The translations under genes and the position numbers were made by a program. A model generated the notes under the pieces. The model had not been told where the DNA came from, did not search any database, and worked only from the letters and a program-made list of their open reading frames with translations. A stretch of DNA of 64,000 bases from Borrelia turicatae 91E135 (lineage in GTDB: Bacteria; Spirochaetota; Spirochaetia; Borreliales; Borreliaceae), in assembly GCF_000012085.2 (NCBI RefSeq), contig NC_008710.1, positions 310,001-374,000 on the forward strand, written 5' to 3'. Below, piece after piece: positions 47,334 through 57,104 of the stretch; position 1 is the first letter of the stretch; every line of letters begins with the position of its first letter.

Positions 47334-47498
47334 TATAAAACTCGTATACTACTAAGCTAAATTTAACAACAAATACATTATGTACGATCTATGTCTAATA
47401 TAAATAGTACAACTTGTTATAATAATAAGCTATTATCATAATATACCATTTTGTAAATTAATAATAAACATATTTAGCAAAAGATCAAAGGGGATAAA

Positions 47499-48908
47499 AT
47501 GTCATTAAACTACAGTGAAATAAATATCTTACTTAAAGAAGTGCCATTAAAAAATTCATTTTTAAGAAAAATCAAACAACCCAACCATAAAACTTTGATT
47601 ATGGAACTTTATAATAAAGAAACAGAGAAAAAAAACTTTAATATATTAATCTCATTAGATCCAAAAAAAACAAGAATTCACAAAACAAACAAGAAATTTG
47701 AAAATACCAAACCCCCTTTAAGATTTTTTGAATTTCTAAAATCAAAAGTTCAAAATGGTAAAATACTTGAGGCATATCAAATAAAAAATGAAAGAATAAT
47801 TTTAATTAAAGTATTTAAAGATAAAATAATAATCTTTATCTTCATAAAATTATGGCCATCATCTCCTAACATAATTGCAACAGACGCAAATTTTAAAATC
47901 CTTGATGCATATTATAGAAAACCAAGATCAAAAGAAATTACAGGTGAAATATTCACAAAAGCCAAAGAAATTATTGAAAATAATGATATAACTGACAAAA
48001 AAGAAGTCAAACTCAAAGATGGATACAACAATGAAATATCTTACTCCGAATTTATTGAAAATTACTATGACAATTTAGAAATAAAAGAGACTCAAGCACA
48101 CAACATAGAACTACTTAAGCAAAAATACGAAAAAGAAAAAATAAACTTAGAAAAAAAAATAAACTCTCTAGAAAAACAAATAAACTCAATTGAAAAAATC
48201 GAGGATCAAAGAAAAAAAGGTGAAATGATCTTATCAAACATTAACAAAATAAAAAAAGGAATGGATGAAATCATTTTAAACAATAACAATGGTGAACAAA
48301 TTAAAATAATGCTGGACAAAGCATTACTCCCTAAAGATAATGCTTTAAAATATTTTAAAGAATACAAAAAAAACAAAAATTCTTTAAAGATCATACAAGA
48401 ACAATTAGAATATGCAAAAACACAATACAATACATTAATATCAAAGACAGCTTATATCGACAAAACAGACTGTATCATACCGACAAATGAAAAAACAAAA
48501 AAACAAAAAATTACAAAAAAACCATCTATTGGACTTCATTTCATATCTTATGGATTTGAAGTTGTTATAGGCAGAAATGCAAAAGAAAACGATGCACTCT
48601 TAAGAAATTGGGCAAAGGGAAACGATTACTGGCTACACACAAGAGACTATCCTGGTGCTTATGTTTTTATTAGGAGCAAAAAAGACAAAACACCTCCTCT
48701 TGAAGTCTTGATAGATGCTGGAAACTTATGTGTGTTTTATACAAAACCTGCAAGACAATCAGGCGAAGCTGATCTTTACTATACCAATGTTAAATATTTA
48801 AGAAGAATCAAAGGAGAAAAAAAAGGACTTGTAATACCTAATAGGGAAAAAAATTTAAATATCAAACTAGACAACAAAATATTAAACAAACTAAAAAACA
48901 AAAATTAA
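47499..48908 (+). CDS. rqcH: RqcH/NFACT-family ribosome quality-control protein (BB0347 type)
   Basis: NFACT proteins bind stalled 50S subunits with peptidyl-tRNA and add alanine tails; older annotation calls them fibronectin-binding proteins. Residues 1 to about 165 match NFACT-N (ILISLDPKKTRIH near 48, FFEFLKSKVQNGKI near 76, NERIILI near 97 where D-R is common, and SPNIIATDANFKILDAY). A coiled coil runs at about 195-330. The C-terminal NFACT-R domain has GRNAKENDALL, W-A-K-G-N-D-Y-W-L-H-T-R-D and PGAYVFIR near 375-400. At 469 residues it is short for the family (about 550-570), with no clear helix-hairpin-helix segment. ATG follows AAAGGGG. Confidence 0.85.
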   Translation: MSLNYSEINILLKEVPLKNSFLRKIKQPNHKTLIMELYNKETEKKNFNILISLDPKKTRIHKTNKKFENTKPPLRFFEFLKSKVQNGKILEAYQIKNERIILIKVFKDKIIIFIFIKLWPSSPNIIATDANFKILDAYYRKPRSKEITGEIFTKAKEIIENNDITDKKEVKLKDGYNNEISYSEFIENYYDNLEIKETQAHNIELLKQKYEKEKINLEKKINSLEKQINSIEKIEDQRKKGEMILSNINKIKKGMDEIILNNNNGEQIKIMLDKALLPKDNALKYFKEYKKNKNSLKIIQEQLEYAKTQYNTLISKTAYIDKTDCIIPTNEKTKKQKITKKPSIGLHFISYGFEVVIGRNAKENDALLRNWAKGNDYWLHTRDYPGAYVFIRSKKDKTPPLEVLIDAGNLCVFYTKPARQSGEADLYYTNVKYLRRIKGEKKGLVIPNREKNLNIKLDNKILNKLKNKN

Positions 48909-49018
48909 GTTTATAATATATGCTAATTTAATCTTAAAATAAAATGACAAGTTCTTAAAAAAATATTGTTATTGAAACTTAAAAAGCATAAAATTGAAGT
49001 ACTGTAGGAGAAAAATAA

Positions 49019-50452
49019 ATGATACAAAAATTAACAAAAATAGTAGCAACAATATCTGACCTCAGATGTGATCCAGAACACATAAAAGAGTTATATGAAG
49101 CAGGAGTAAATGTAATAAGACTTAATACTGCTCATCAATCTCATGACGATGCAATAAGAGTAATAAACAATGTTAGAAAAGTTTCAAATAAAATAGCATT
49201 AATGATCGATACAAAAGGACCAGAAGTTAGAACAGCTAATATTGAAAATCCTATTACCGTTAAGATAGGAGACAAAATAATAATCTCAACATCACCTATC
49301 AATGAGTCTAATGCATTGCAAACCAACTATGATGGATTTGTAAATGAAGTCCCAAATGGCTCGACAATCCTTATTGATGATGGCGAACTTGAAATGACTG
49401 TTATTGAAAAACTCACAGATAGATTAATCTGCAAAGTTAAAAACGACGGACAAATCAAAAACAAAAAATCAATTAATACACCGGGAATTTCACTTAAACT
49501 ACAATCTGTCACTGAAAAAGATAAGGGATTTATTGAACTTGCAGCAAAACAAAATATTGATTTTATTGCCCATTCATTCGTAAGACATGCAAAAGATATT
49601 CAAGACGTTAAAGATATATTAAATGCTGCTGGAAATCCAGACGTCAAAATTATTGCCAAAGTTGAAAATCAAGAAGGAATTGATAATATTGAAGAAATTG
49701 CAAAAGCTTCCTATGGAATTATGGTTGCAAGAGGCGATATGGGAGTTGAAATACCAGCTGAAGATGTTCCTTTAGCACAAATTAAAATAACAAAAACCTG
49801 CATTAAATATGGAGTACCTGTAATTACTGCAACACAAATGTTGCACACAATGATTGAAAATCCAAGACCTACAAGAGCAGAAGTATCTGATGTAGCCAAT
49901 GCAATTCTAAATGGTACAGATGCCATCATGCTATCTGGAGAGACAGCTTATGGCAAATACCCAATTGAAGCTGTTAAGATGATGACCAAAATTGCTATAG
50001 AAGTTGAAAAATATAGAGAAAAAACACTATTTCAAGATGAAATTTTCCACAGCAAAAGGATCATAAGAAACTATATTATTAAATGTGCAATTGATGCAAT
50101 CAAAATAATGCCTGTTAAAGCCATTATTGTTGATTCACTTAAAGGAAGAACCGCAAGAATAATGGCAACATACAGAGCAAGTGTACCTCTATTTATTACA
50201 ACAAATAATGAAAGGATAGCAAGAGAATTATCACTCTCTTATGGTGTTTATGCTAATCTGGTTGATCATAACTTCAAGGCAACAACTGAATTTGTAGTAA
50301 CCTCTCTTGAAATGCTTAAAACACAAAAAGTAGTTCAAGATTCAGATATTGTAGTAATTATCTCCGGAAATCCAAATAGAGATACTAATAAAGGTACGGA
50401 ATTTATGGAAATAAATACAGTAGAAGAAGCAATTAAAGGACACAACAGATAA
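49019..50452 (+). CDS. pyk: Pyruvate kinase
   Basis: This glycolytic enzyme makes ATP and pyruvate from phosphoenolpyruvate and ADP. The 477 residues have LTKIVATISDL at the start, R-L-N-T-A-H with the substrate Arg near 35, MIDTKGPEVRT near 61, the catalytic Lys/Glu region AKVENQEGIDNIEEI near 215, MVARGDMGVEIP near 237-248 and VITATQMLHTMIENPRPTRAEVSDVANAILNGTDAIMLSGE near 267-307 (quoted in pieces of one conserved block). The C-terminal allosteric domain is complete. ATG is preceded by TAGGAG. Its last codons contain AAAGGA, which may be the ribosome-binding site of the next gene. Confidence 0.97.
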   Translation: MIQKLTKIVATISDLRCDPEHIKELYEAGVNVIRLNTAHQSHDDAIRVINNVRKVSNKIALMIDTKGPEVRTANIENPITVKIGDKIIISTSPINESNALQTNYDGFVNEVPNGSTILIDDGELEMTVIEKLTDRLICKVKNDGQIKNKKSINTPGISLKLQSVTEKDKGFIELAAKQNIDFIAHSFVRHAKDIQDVKDILNAAGNPDVKIIAKVENQEGIDNIEEIAKASYGIMVARGDMGVEIPAEDVPLAQIKITKTCIKYGVPVITATQMLHTMIENPRPTRAEVSDVANAILNGTDAIMLSGETAYGKYPIEAVKMMTKIAIEVEKYREKTLFQDEIFHSKRIIRNYIIKCAIDAIKIMPVKAIIVDSLKGRTARIMATYRASVPLFITTNNERIARELSLSYGVYANLVDHNFKATTEFVVTSLEMLKTQKVVQDSDIVVIISGNPNRDTNKGTEFMEINTVEEAIKGHNR

Positions 50453-51210
50453 ACAAAATAAGAAATAGTTTAGTTGATAATATATTTTATTCAACCAATG
50501 ATTGCAATTTAGAATTATTTAGCTTAAATAAAAGAAAAACTCATAAAGCACTTTTGATTAGTTATGGTGCTTATGAGTTTTTCTTAAACAATATTGCTCT
50601 GTTCAAAAAAGTAATAGCACATAATACAAAAAATGTGTTTATATTCTCACAAACAAAAGAAAACTCACAGATTAACATCTCAGATCATCAAACTTGGAAA
50701 TTCTTTAATAAAACAATTGATGTCAATCTAGACATAATAAATTTAATAAAAAATTTTGAATTTACAAATACAGAAGATAAAATAATAGAAAATGATCATA
50801 AAATTGAAATTGTATTAAATTTTATCAAAGATATAACACAAGATATAAAAATTATTCCCATTATTTTAGGTAAACTTAAAAATCAAACTTTGAGAGAATT
50901 TTGCACATTTTTAAATCCGCTTATAACAAAGGAAGAAAATTCTTTTATATTCCTCTCCCACTTCATATCACACTCTACACACTTAAATAAAAGTATTCAA
51001 CTATCAACAACATTAAAGGGGCTCTTAAGTACACCTAATTTAAATTCATCTACTCTATTAGAATATTATAATGCACGCAAAATATTTCCTGAAAATATAA
51101 ACGCAATCATCATAATCCACAAGCTTTTCCACAAATTTGAATTTATAAACCAACAAATCATCAACAATGACAATGAATATTCAATAATAGAAAACATATT
51201 AATAAATTAA
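50449..51210 (+). CDS. Degenerate MEMO1-family protein with probable ATA start (BB0349 type)
   Basis: The pattern follows the MEMO/AmmeMemoRadiSam-B family: an early FY (NIFYSTND), then KALLISYGAYEF where the family has KALIVPHAGY, NVFIFSQT for the GPSH segment, DHKIEIVLNFI for HSLEVQLPFL, KIIPIILGKL, and FLSHFISHSTHLN for SSDFSHY. The histidines of PHAGY and GPSH are absent, so metal-dependent function is doubtful. Coding similarity begins upstream of the first standard start (TTG 50554), yet the open frame back to the stop at 50434 has no ATG, GTG or TTG. The best candidate is ATA 50449, eight bases after AAAGGA and overlapping the pyk stop as ATAA. The match is by eye. Confidence 0.62.
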   Translation: MNKIRNSLVDNIFYSTNDCNLELFSLNKRKTHKALLISYGAYEFFLNNIALFKKVIAHNTKNVFIFSQTKENSQINISDHQTWKFFNKTIDVNLDIINLIKNFEFTNTEDKIIENDHKIEIVLNFIKDITQDIKIIPIILGKLKNQTLREFCTFLNPLITKEENSFIFLSHFISHSTHLNKSIQLSTTLKGLLSTPNLNSSTLLEYYNARKIFPENINAIIIIHKLFHKFEFINQQIINNDNEYSIIENILIN

Positions 51211-51230
51211 AATTAACAAAGACACAATTT

Positions 51231-51509
51231 TTAAATAAAATCTTCTATCTTTTTGGAATTTTTCTTCAAAAAAACACTAAGACCTAACTTCGAAATACTT
51301 CTTAGAGTACTTGCAGAAACTTTTATATTAATACTTTTCCCAAGCTCAGGAACAAAAAATTTCTTATTTATCAAATTTACCTTAAAAGTTCTCCTGGTCT
51401 TTACACCAATGTGTTGGCCCCCTCCACCCTTTTTTCTGGAAAGTCCCTTCCTTGGAACATTGTTTCCAAACATTGTCTTTTTACCTGTTATTTCACATTC
51501 TCTTCCCAT
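51231..51509 (-). CDS. rpmB: 50S ribosomal protein bL28
   Basis: The 92 residues start MGRECEITGKKTMFGNNVP, which is the bL28 signature (here one Cys rather than the zinc-type pair), followed by RTFKVNLINKKFFVPELGKSINIKVSASTLRSI, where the conserved V-S-x-x-x-L-R-x-I block lies near 68-78. The length fits the long form of the family. The ATG is preceded by AGGAG. It is downstream of the BB0351-type gene by 9 bases, probably in one transcript. Confidence 0.96.
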   Translation of the reverse strand: MGRECEITGKKTMFGNNVPRKGLSRKKGGGGQHIGVKTRRTFKVNLINKKFFVPELGKSINIKVSASTLRSISKLGLSVFLKKNSKKIEDFI

Positions 51510-51518
51510 CTAAATCTC

Positions 51519-53078
51519 CTAAACTGTATTTTTCTTCTCCAGATATAAATCCATCAATTTCAAAAACAAATTTAAACTATCAACTACATTTTTAATTATA
51601 CTACCAAAGTTTACATTATTGCCATAGCTTTTTACAAGCTCAATATCAAGCTCTTTCCAATTATAAATAAACTCCTTTTCTGAAGCAGGTTTAAAATAAT
51701 CTTCTAAACAATCATTCAAACGTCGTTCCAAAGATTTAATTACTAAATAATACTCATTCAATAAAATTAAAGCCTTTTTATTAATATCTGCTATTATATT
51801 CAACAGCAATTTCTCTGAGGATTTATCCCCAACAGAAATTCTGTGCAAAAGTGAATTTATTCTATTACCATAAGTACCCTGTTCGCCAAGATTATTATCA
51901 AAATCAATAAGATTGGAATAAACACCAACTAAAGAATGAATATCATTAGAAATTTCTCTAGAAACTTCCATATCCTTCCACTGTCCCTTAATAATAAGAA
52001 CATTAATAATATCACTTAGCTCCTTTTTCACAAAATTAACCGCATGAGTTTTTATATAAACTAAAAGATCAGAGTAAACATATCCTGTAGTATTCACAAT
52101 TGCAGATGTAATCTTAGCATGCATACGTTCACTATAATTCTCTAAACTTACAAGAGTCATTCCAGGAAATAATTTTTCGGCCAAAAGCTTAGATTTACTA
52201 TTTTTTTGCAAAATTTCAATCTTTGCTCTCTCATTTGAAACATGTTTAGAGAGATCATTAAAAAATAATTTTGCCTTTGCCTTTGCCTTTTTGACACCAG
52301 ATATAGGCAAATAATCAGGATCACCGCTAACATACCTTATAAGATATAAAATTTCCTTATTTTTATTGATCTCAATTATAGAGGTTAATATCTTAAGCCA
52401 AACATTTGGTTTAATAGGGAAATTGTCCCTATCCCCATATACTTCTAAAAGAATATCGTAGAGATTTCTCCAAATAGAAACATCTCTAATAGAATATATA
52501 CATTCCAAAAAATCCTTAATATCATCAAGAATTACACCACAACTAACCGTATTAAATCTTGGCTTATATATAAAGTCATTTTCTGGAAACAAACTATCAA
52601 AATTCTTAATAATTGAATAATATTGATACGAGGCTAAGTCAAAAAAGATATCCAAAGCACCACAAGTCTCATCTATCAACCTGATTTGTTCTTGAGTTAT
52701 ATTGTTCAACAAATAATTTAAATTATTATCCAAATTCTTAGATATATCAGGTGTAAAATTGACTACATCATTAGATGAGAAAGAATAAATATATTCCAAA
52801 GCTTGCTTTTGATTATCATTTAAATACTTTTCAACAACAAAATGAATTATCTTATTTGAAGTTCGATATCTTTGTACAAAAAACTTGAAAGGCATAAATG
52901 CTTTATAAAGATTATAAATAAACTTAGCAAATTGAGGTAAAGCCTGAATTTTTGAAGCATTAAAAAAATTGCCTACCTTACTTAGATTATTCTTTACCTC
53001 TCTAAGTCTTCTTTGCTTCACTTGTTCAGGAGTAAGCTCTCTATTAAAGATAGAAACTAAAAAATCAACTAAACCCAA
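51519..53078 (-). CDS. Large helical Borrelia protein of unknown function (BB0351 type)
   Basis: I do not recognise the family. The product of about 519 residues has no signal peptide and is mostly alpha-helical and charged, with Leu/Ile spacing compatible with extended helices. The start region reads DFLVSIFNRELTPEQVKQRRL. I place the start at TTG 53078 because AAAGGAG lies nine bases upstream of it. The frame is open to ATG 53159, but that ATG has no ribosome-binding site and the bases after it (TATAAT) look like a promoter. It is divergent from the BB0352-type lipoprotein and upstream of rpmB. Confidence 0.72.
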   Translation of the reverse strand: MGLVDFLVSIFNRELTPEQVKQRRLREVKNNLSKVGNFFNASKIQALPQFAKFIYNLYKAFMPFKFFVQRYRTSNKIIHFVVEKYLNDNQKQALEYIYSFSSNDVVNFTPDISKNLDNNLNYLLNNITQEQIRLIDETCGALDIFFDLASYQYYSIIKNFDSLFPENDFIYKPRFNTVSCGVILDDIKDFLECIYSIRDVSIWRNLYDILLEVYGDRDNFPIKPNVWLKILTSIIEINKNKEILYLIRYVSGDPDYLPISGVKKAKAKAKLFFNDLSKHVSNERAKIEILQKNSKSKLLAEKLFPGMTLVSLENYSERMHAKITSAIVNTTGYVYSDLLVYIKTHAVNFVKKELSDIINVLIIKGQWKDMEVSREISNDIHSLVGVYSNLIDFDNNLGEQGTYGNRINSLLHRISVGDKSSEKLLLNIIADINKKALILLNEYYLVIKSLERRLNDCLEDYFKPASEKEFIYNWKELDIELVKSYGNNVNFGSIIKNVVDSLNLFLKLMDLYLEKKNTV

Positions 53079-53201
53079 ACTAGCTACTCTCCTTTCAGAA
53101 TAAAATCTGGAGTTCTCAAAGAGATCTAAAATTATAAAATAACTATAAAAATTATACATAATTTATTGTAAAATGGAAGAAAATAGAACAAATAATTTTT
53201 T

Positions 53202-54335
53202 ATGTGCATAAAGAAACCAATTTTAATCATAGTTTTTACTTTAATTTTTAGTTGCTCAAGAAATGATACCATCACTATATTAACTGATAACAAAATCATG
53301 CCATTTTACATCAATCAATTCAATATCCAAAATAAAACTAGCTTTATCATTAAATATAGAGAACATATTAACATGCAAACGATTAATGAAGAAAATGCGC
53401 AAGTAATTATCTCAAAAAATATAGATAACATAAACATAAATAAAAACTTTAAAAATATTCAACAATACTATTACTCAGATTATCCAATATTGAATAATAT
53501 ATCTGAAAAATTCGCATACAGAATTGTCCCCTTAAGCTTTGATGTTCCAATTTTAATATATAAAAATGAATATAACATACAAAAATATATTGATATACAA
53601 AATATTAAAGAAATATACAAAAGCTTTCAAAAGGAAAAAAAAATTTTTATCTCTCCATACATTTCTGAAAATCTATTCTACACAATATCTGAAATCAATG
53701 ACATAAATTTTTACTTTGGAAATAATAAGCCAGAATATAATGAAAAAAAAATGTCGGATATGATAAACCACTTTAAATCTTTCATAGACACAAATGAACT
53801 TGAATTACACAAAAACTTCACAGAAAAATACAAATATTTAAATTTAGAGAAAATATTACTTCAAAAGAAAACCATTTTAATTGCAGGATTAACTAACTTA
53901 ACATACTACAATAGCTTAAACAAAGATATTAAAGATAAAATTAATTTTTCATATCTAACAAATAAAGAAAAAAAATCATCAATATGCAACATAAACTTTA
54001 TGGGGGTTAAAGAAATATCAACGCCTATAGAAAAATTTATTCAATGGATACTAAACCAAGAGGTACAAAAATCGCTAATTAAACTTAAAGAAAAAGCAAA
54101 ATTCAATGAACATTTTGGATTTGCAAATGGATTTACACCCTATAAAGGTTTAAATTTAAAATTAAAACACATAATAAAAAAAATACCTTTATTTATTATA
54201 GATGAAAATTACATAAATAAAAATTCATATATAATCACTAAAGAACAAATAGAAAAAGAAAATCGCATGATTAATGAATTATTTTTATCTAATATAAACA
54301 ACACAAAAGCTAATGAAGATCATTCTTCTTTATAA
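53202..54335 (+). CDS. Lipoprotein resembling an extracellular solute-binding protein (BB0352 type)
   Basis: A 377-residue lipoprotein with lipobox ending in LIFSC (Cys 18). After it, DTITILTDNKIMPFYINQFNIQ resembles the first strand of periplasmic binding proteins, and segments such as PLSFDVPILIYKNEYNI, ILIAGLTNLTYYNSL and FIQWILNQEVQKSLIKL near 285 are in the places expected for a class II binding fold. No permease or ATPase lies nearby, so the ligand and transporter are unknown. Its final 16 bases overlap the end of the convergent BB0353-type gene. No ribosome-binding site is obvious before the ATG. Confidence 0.72.
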   Translation: MCIKKPILIIVFTLIFSCSRNDTITILTDNKIMPFYINQFNIQNKTSFIIKYREHINMQTINEENAQVIISKNIDNININKNFKNIQQYYYSDYPILNNISEKFAYRIVPLSFDVPILIYKNEYNIQKYIDIQNIKEIYKSFQKEKKIFISPYISENLFYTISEINDINFYFGNNKPEYNEKKMSDMINHFKSFIDTNELELHKNFTEKYKYLNLEKILLQKKTILIAGLTNLTYYNSLNKDIKDKINFSYLTNKEKKSSICNINFMGVKEISTPIEKFIQWILNQEVQKSLIKLKEKAKFNEHFGFANGFTPYKGLNLKLKHIIKKIPLFIIDENYINKNSYIITKEQIEKENRMINELFLSNINNTKANEDHSSL

Positions 54336-56113
54336 TTAACTCGTATTATATGCAACACAATAAAAAACAAGATAGAAAAAATCAGAATAAAAGATATGTA
54401 TATATTAACGGATATTTGAATAAAGAGTGCTATTAAAATCAACAATAAATAATTTATAAAAAGAGAAATAATACCTGAAAAAATAGCTATTATTAAGGAT
54501 ATAAGAAATATCATAAGTTTTGAATCAAATTCAAAACTTATCTTAGAAGCTACAGCTGTAAACATAACACCAAAAAAAACTAATAAAATAGGACTCATCA
54601 TTAAAAAAAGACTTGAAGAAAACACACTTATCAGTATTAAATTAAACGTTTTAACTCTATTAAAAGCACCTAAAAGAACTTGAATGGGCAAAAAAATGCT
54701 ATCCTTACCAGAATTTGCAAATAAACGCAAATTATTAACATCATTATTAATATTAATGATTTTTGTATTACTTAAATCAAAGTCTGTAAGCGATACAATC
54801 ATCCTAGTGGCAGTAATGTCACTATTTTCATTTTTCTTATCTAAAACATTTTGATAAACCCCATTGCCCTTAAGAGTAGCAAATGGTACTTTAATATGCA
54901 ATATAATATTACCTGATCTATTAAATCTAATAAGCTCAAAATTTTTAATCATCTTTATATAAGAAGAAACAGTATTTACAACCTTTTGCATATAAATATA
55001 ATCATATGTCCCATTACCAGAATTAGGTTGAAACAAAAATATATCATTGATGCCATAATGCTCATAATGTTTTTCAATCTCATCAAAAAAGAAATACTCA
55101 TCCTTAAGCTTTTCCAAAGATTTATTCTTATAACTTAAGATCTCATTATCATTTGGAAATAAATTATGAAGCCTTAAAAAGCCATAATATGCGGGCTTAA
55201 ACTTTTCTGTATTGAGATATAAAAAATTTTTTTGCTTCTCTTCAAAAATTAAAGATTTCTTTTCAATTTCAATATTTTTATATTCATTAATAGCTTTGAA
55301 AGTTAAATCTAAGAGTGCAGCAAATTCATCATCTCTAGTCGAAACCAATCCCATATAAGCAAAATAATTAGCTGTAGAATAATCACCTTTAGAAATAAAT
55401 CCATTAACAATATCTTGAAAATCCCTCTTCGTCAAATTTTTAATCAAACGTAATTTAAGCGTCTTTCTAACTTTTTCCAAATCAACATCATAAATAGGCA
55501 TTCTATCATACTCAGACCGAGTCAAGTAATAATTAATTGAAAGTTCATCGTTATCAGAAATAAGTCTCATTTTTTCATACATTCTAAGCAACTCTTCAAG
55601 GTATTTTCTTTTCTGTTGCAAAATCTCTATCAACTCATTTACATCTAGTGTCTTATTTGAAGACAAATTTATATCTATACTTTTAACCTCATTAACTATC
55701 GCATTTGCCTGACCTGCAAGAAGATTATATCTCTCATAGTTATACTTATATTCACTTCTTTGAGTAAGAACATAAGACATAATAGAGTTAAAAACAAACA
55801 TAAAAACAATGCCTATTATAAAAAACAGAAACATGAATGGAGAGAGTTTTTTAAATAAATATCCTTTATAGTCTCTCAGATAAAGCCGTGTCTCATGTTT
55901 AGCTAAAAAGATAAAATAAACTAAAACAAAGAAAATAAAAAATCCATTAAAATAATGATAAACACTTAAAATAGTATCAAACAATGTGGCTATTAATACA
56001 TGTTTGTCTAAATAATCTGCCCCAAAGAAATACGTGTAACAAAAAACAAAGCAAATAAACAAAAGCAAAAGAATAAAAAATTTACTTACAAATGTATACA
56101 ATTCTCTTTTCAT
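54320..56113 (-). CDS. Polytopic membrane protein with large central domain (BB0353 type)
   Basis: About 597 residues. Three membrane helices fill roughly 10-115. A mostly helical soluble domain follows at about 120-470, with TPR-like spacing in GDYSTANYFAYMGLVSTRDDEF and a coiled-coil-like EELLRMYEKMR region. Four or more membrane helices close the protein (about 490-590). No family is recognised. The ATG at 56113 is preferred to the TTG three codons earlier. It lies 15 bases after the BB0354-type gene, which has a similar layout (three helices, soluble part, helices), so the two may act together. Confidence 0.7.
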   Translation of the reverse strand: MKRELYTFVSKFFILLLLFICFVFCYTYFFGADYLDKHVLIATLFDTILSVYHYFNGFFIFFVLVYFIFLAKHETRLYLRDYKGYLFKKLSPFMFLFFIIGIVFMFVFNSIMSYVLTQRSEYKYNYERYNLLAGQANAIVNEVKSIDINLSSNKTLDVNELIEILQQKRKYLEELLRMYEKMRLISDNDELSINYYLTRSEYDRMPIYDVDLEKVRKTLKLRLIKNLTKRDFQDIVNGFISKGDYSTANYFAYMGLVSTRDDEFAALLDLTFKAINEYKNIEIEKKSLIFEEKQKNFLYLNTEKFKPAYYGFLRLHNLFPNDNEILSYKNKSLEKLKDEYFFFDEIEKHYEHYGINDIFLFQPNSGNGTYDYIYMQKVVNTVSSYIKMIKNFELIRFNRSGNIILHIKVPFATLKGNGVYQNVLDKKNENSDITATRMIVSLTDFDLSNTKIININNDVNNLRLFANSGKDSIFLPIQVLLGAFNRVKTFNLILISVFSSSLFLMMSPILLVFFGVMFTAVASKISFEFDSKLMIFLISLIIAIFSGIISLFINYLLLILIALFIQISVNIYISFILIFSILFFIVLHIIRVNYKEE

Positions 56114-56128
56114 ATATAACAAATTAGT

Positions 56129-57070
56129 TTAACGTAAACTATTATCAAATCCTTCACTCACCCTAATATACTTAAAAATAAAGCTAATCAAATAAGTAGC
56201 AAAGAAAGTAAGTACACAAAAAATAAAAGGAACATAATTAGAAACTACATTTTCGCCCATAATCAAATCCAAACTCTCAGGGAATTCAATCGCATAAATA
56301 TTATAAACCTTAAAAAACAATATAATAAAAATAGGATAAAGAAAAAAAGATAAACCACTTGAAAATATAAGATTAAAAACATAAGAAAATGAAAATAAAA
56401 GTAAAGCAAATCCAAATATGTTAAAAATCAAACTAAAAGATTCTAAAGAAAACAAAAAATTATTCAAAGTATCCAAATCACTAAAAACATAATTAATTAA
56501 ATCATTATATAATTTCTGAGTAAAAAATGAATTTGCATTAAAATTCATGATATCAGATTCAGAAAAATCTGAATCATATGAAAAAGTTTTAAAATCTCCC
56601 TCATTAAACCCATTATCCTCAACTTTTAAAACACCCTTAAAACCAAATGATTTAACATCATCACTATAAAAGACTATTTTGTCATCAAAAAAATGCACTA
56701 CCCCATCTTTAATAATTTTTTCACCTCTGCTATGAAAGTCCAAAAAAACAGAATTAAAATTAGCAGATGCTAAGAATCCAAAATAAGATAAAAGCAATAT
56801 AAAAATAAAAATGATACCATAAAACCCCCCAGAAACACGCAACGTCTTCACATTAAAAGGATAAGCAATTCTCATAAAAGTAACAACTAAAGATAAAGGA
56901 AAAGCATAAAGATAAGCATCATAATAAAGTTCAAAACTTACAATAGAAAGATTCGCTTGTAAAAACTTATATTTCAAGTAAGAGGTACAAACAAACATTA
57001 AGGAAAAGATAACAAACATAACAATAAATCTAAAAGATATTAAAAAAATAAACCTCAAAATACTCAACAT
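56129..57070 (-). CDS. Polytopic membrane protein (BB0354 type)
   Basis: A 313-residue protein with three N-terminal membrane helices (about 5-27, 47-68, 82-103). A loop domain of about 100 residues follows, including a beta-rich part (KIIKDGVVHFFDDKIVFYSDDVKSFGFKGVLKVEDNG, quoted as one hydrophilic block at about 119-155), and then three or four helices. I see no catalytic motif and no known family. ATG 57070 is used. It is 34 bases after the carD stop and likely co-transcribed with carD and the BB0353-type gene. Confidence 0.68.
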   Translation of the reverse strand: MLSILRFIFLISFRFIVMFVIFSLMFVCTSYLKYKFLQANLSIVSFELYYDAYLYAFPLSLVVTFMRIAYPFNVKTLRVSGGFYGIIFIFILLLSYFGFLASANFNSVFLDFHSRGEKIIKDGVVHFFDDKIVFYSDDVKSFGFKGVLKVEDNGFNEGDFKTFSYDSDFSESDIMNFNANSFFTQKLYNDLINYVFSDLDTLNNFLFSLESFSLIFNIFGFALLLFSFSYVFNLIFSSGLSFFLYPIFIILFFKVYNIYAIEFPESLDLIMGENVVSNYVPFIFCVLTFFATYLISFIFKYIRVSEGFDNSLR

Positions 57071-57104
57071 AATAAGTTCCTACAAGTTATAAACAATAAA
57101 CAAT

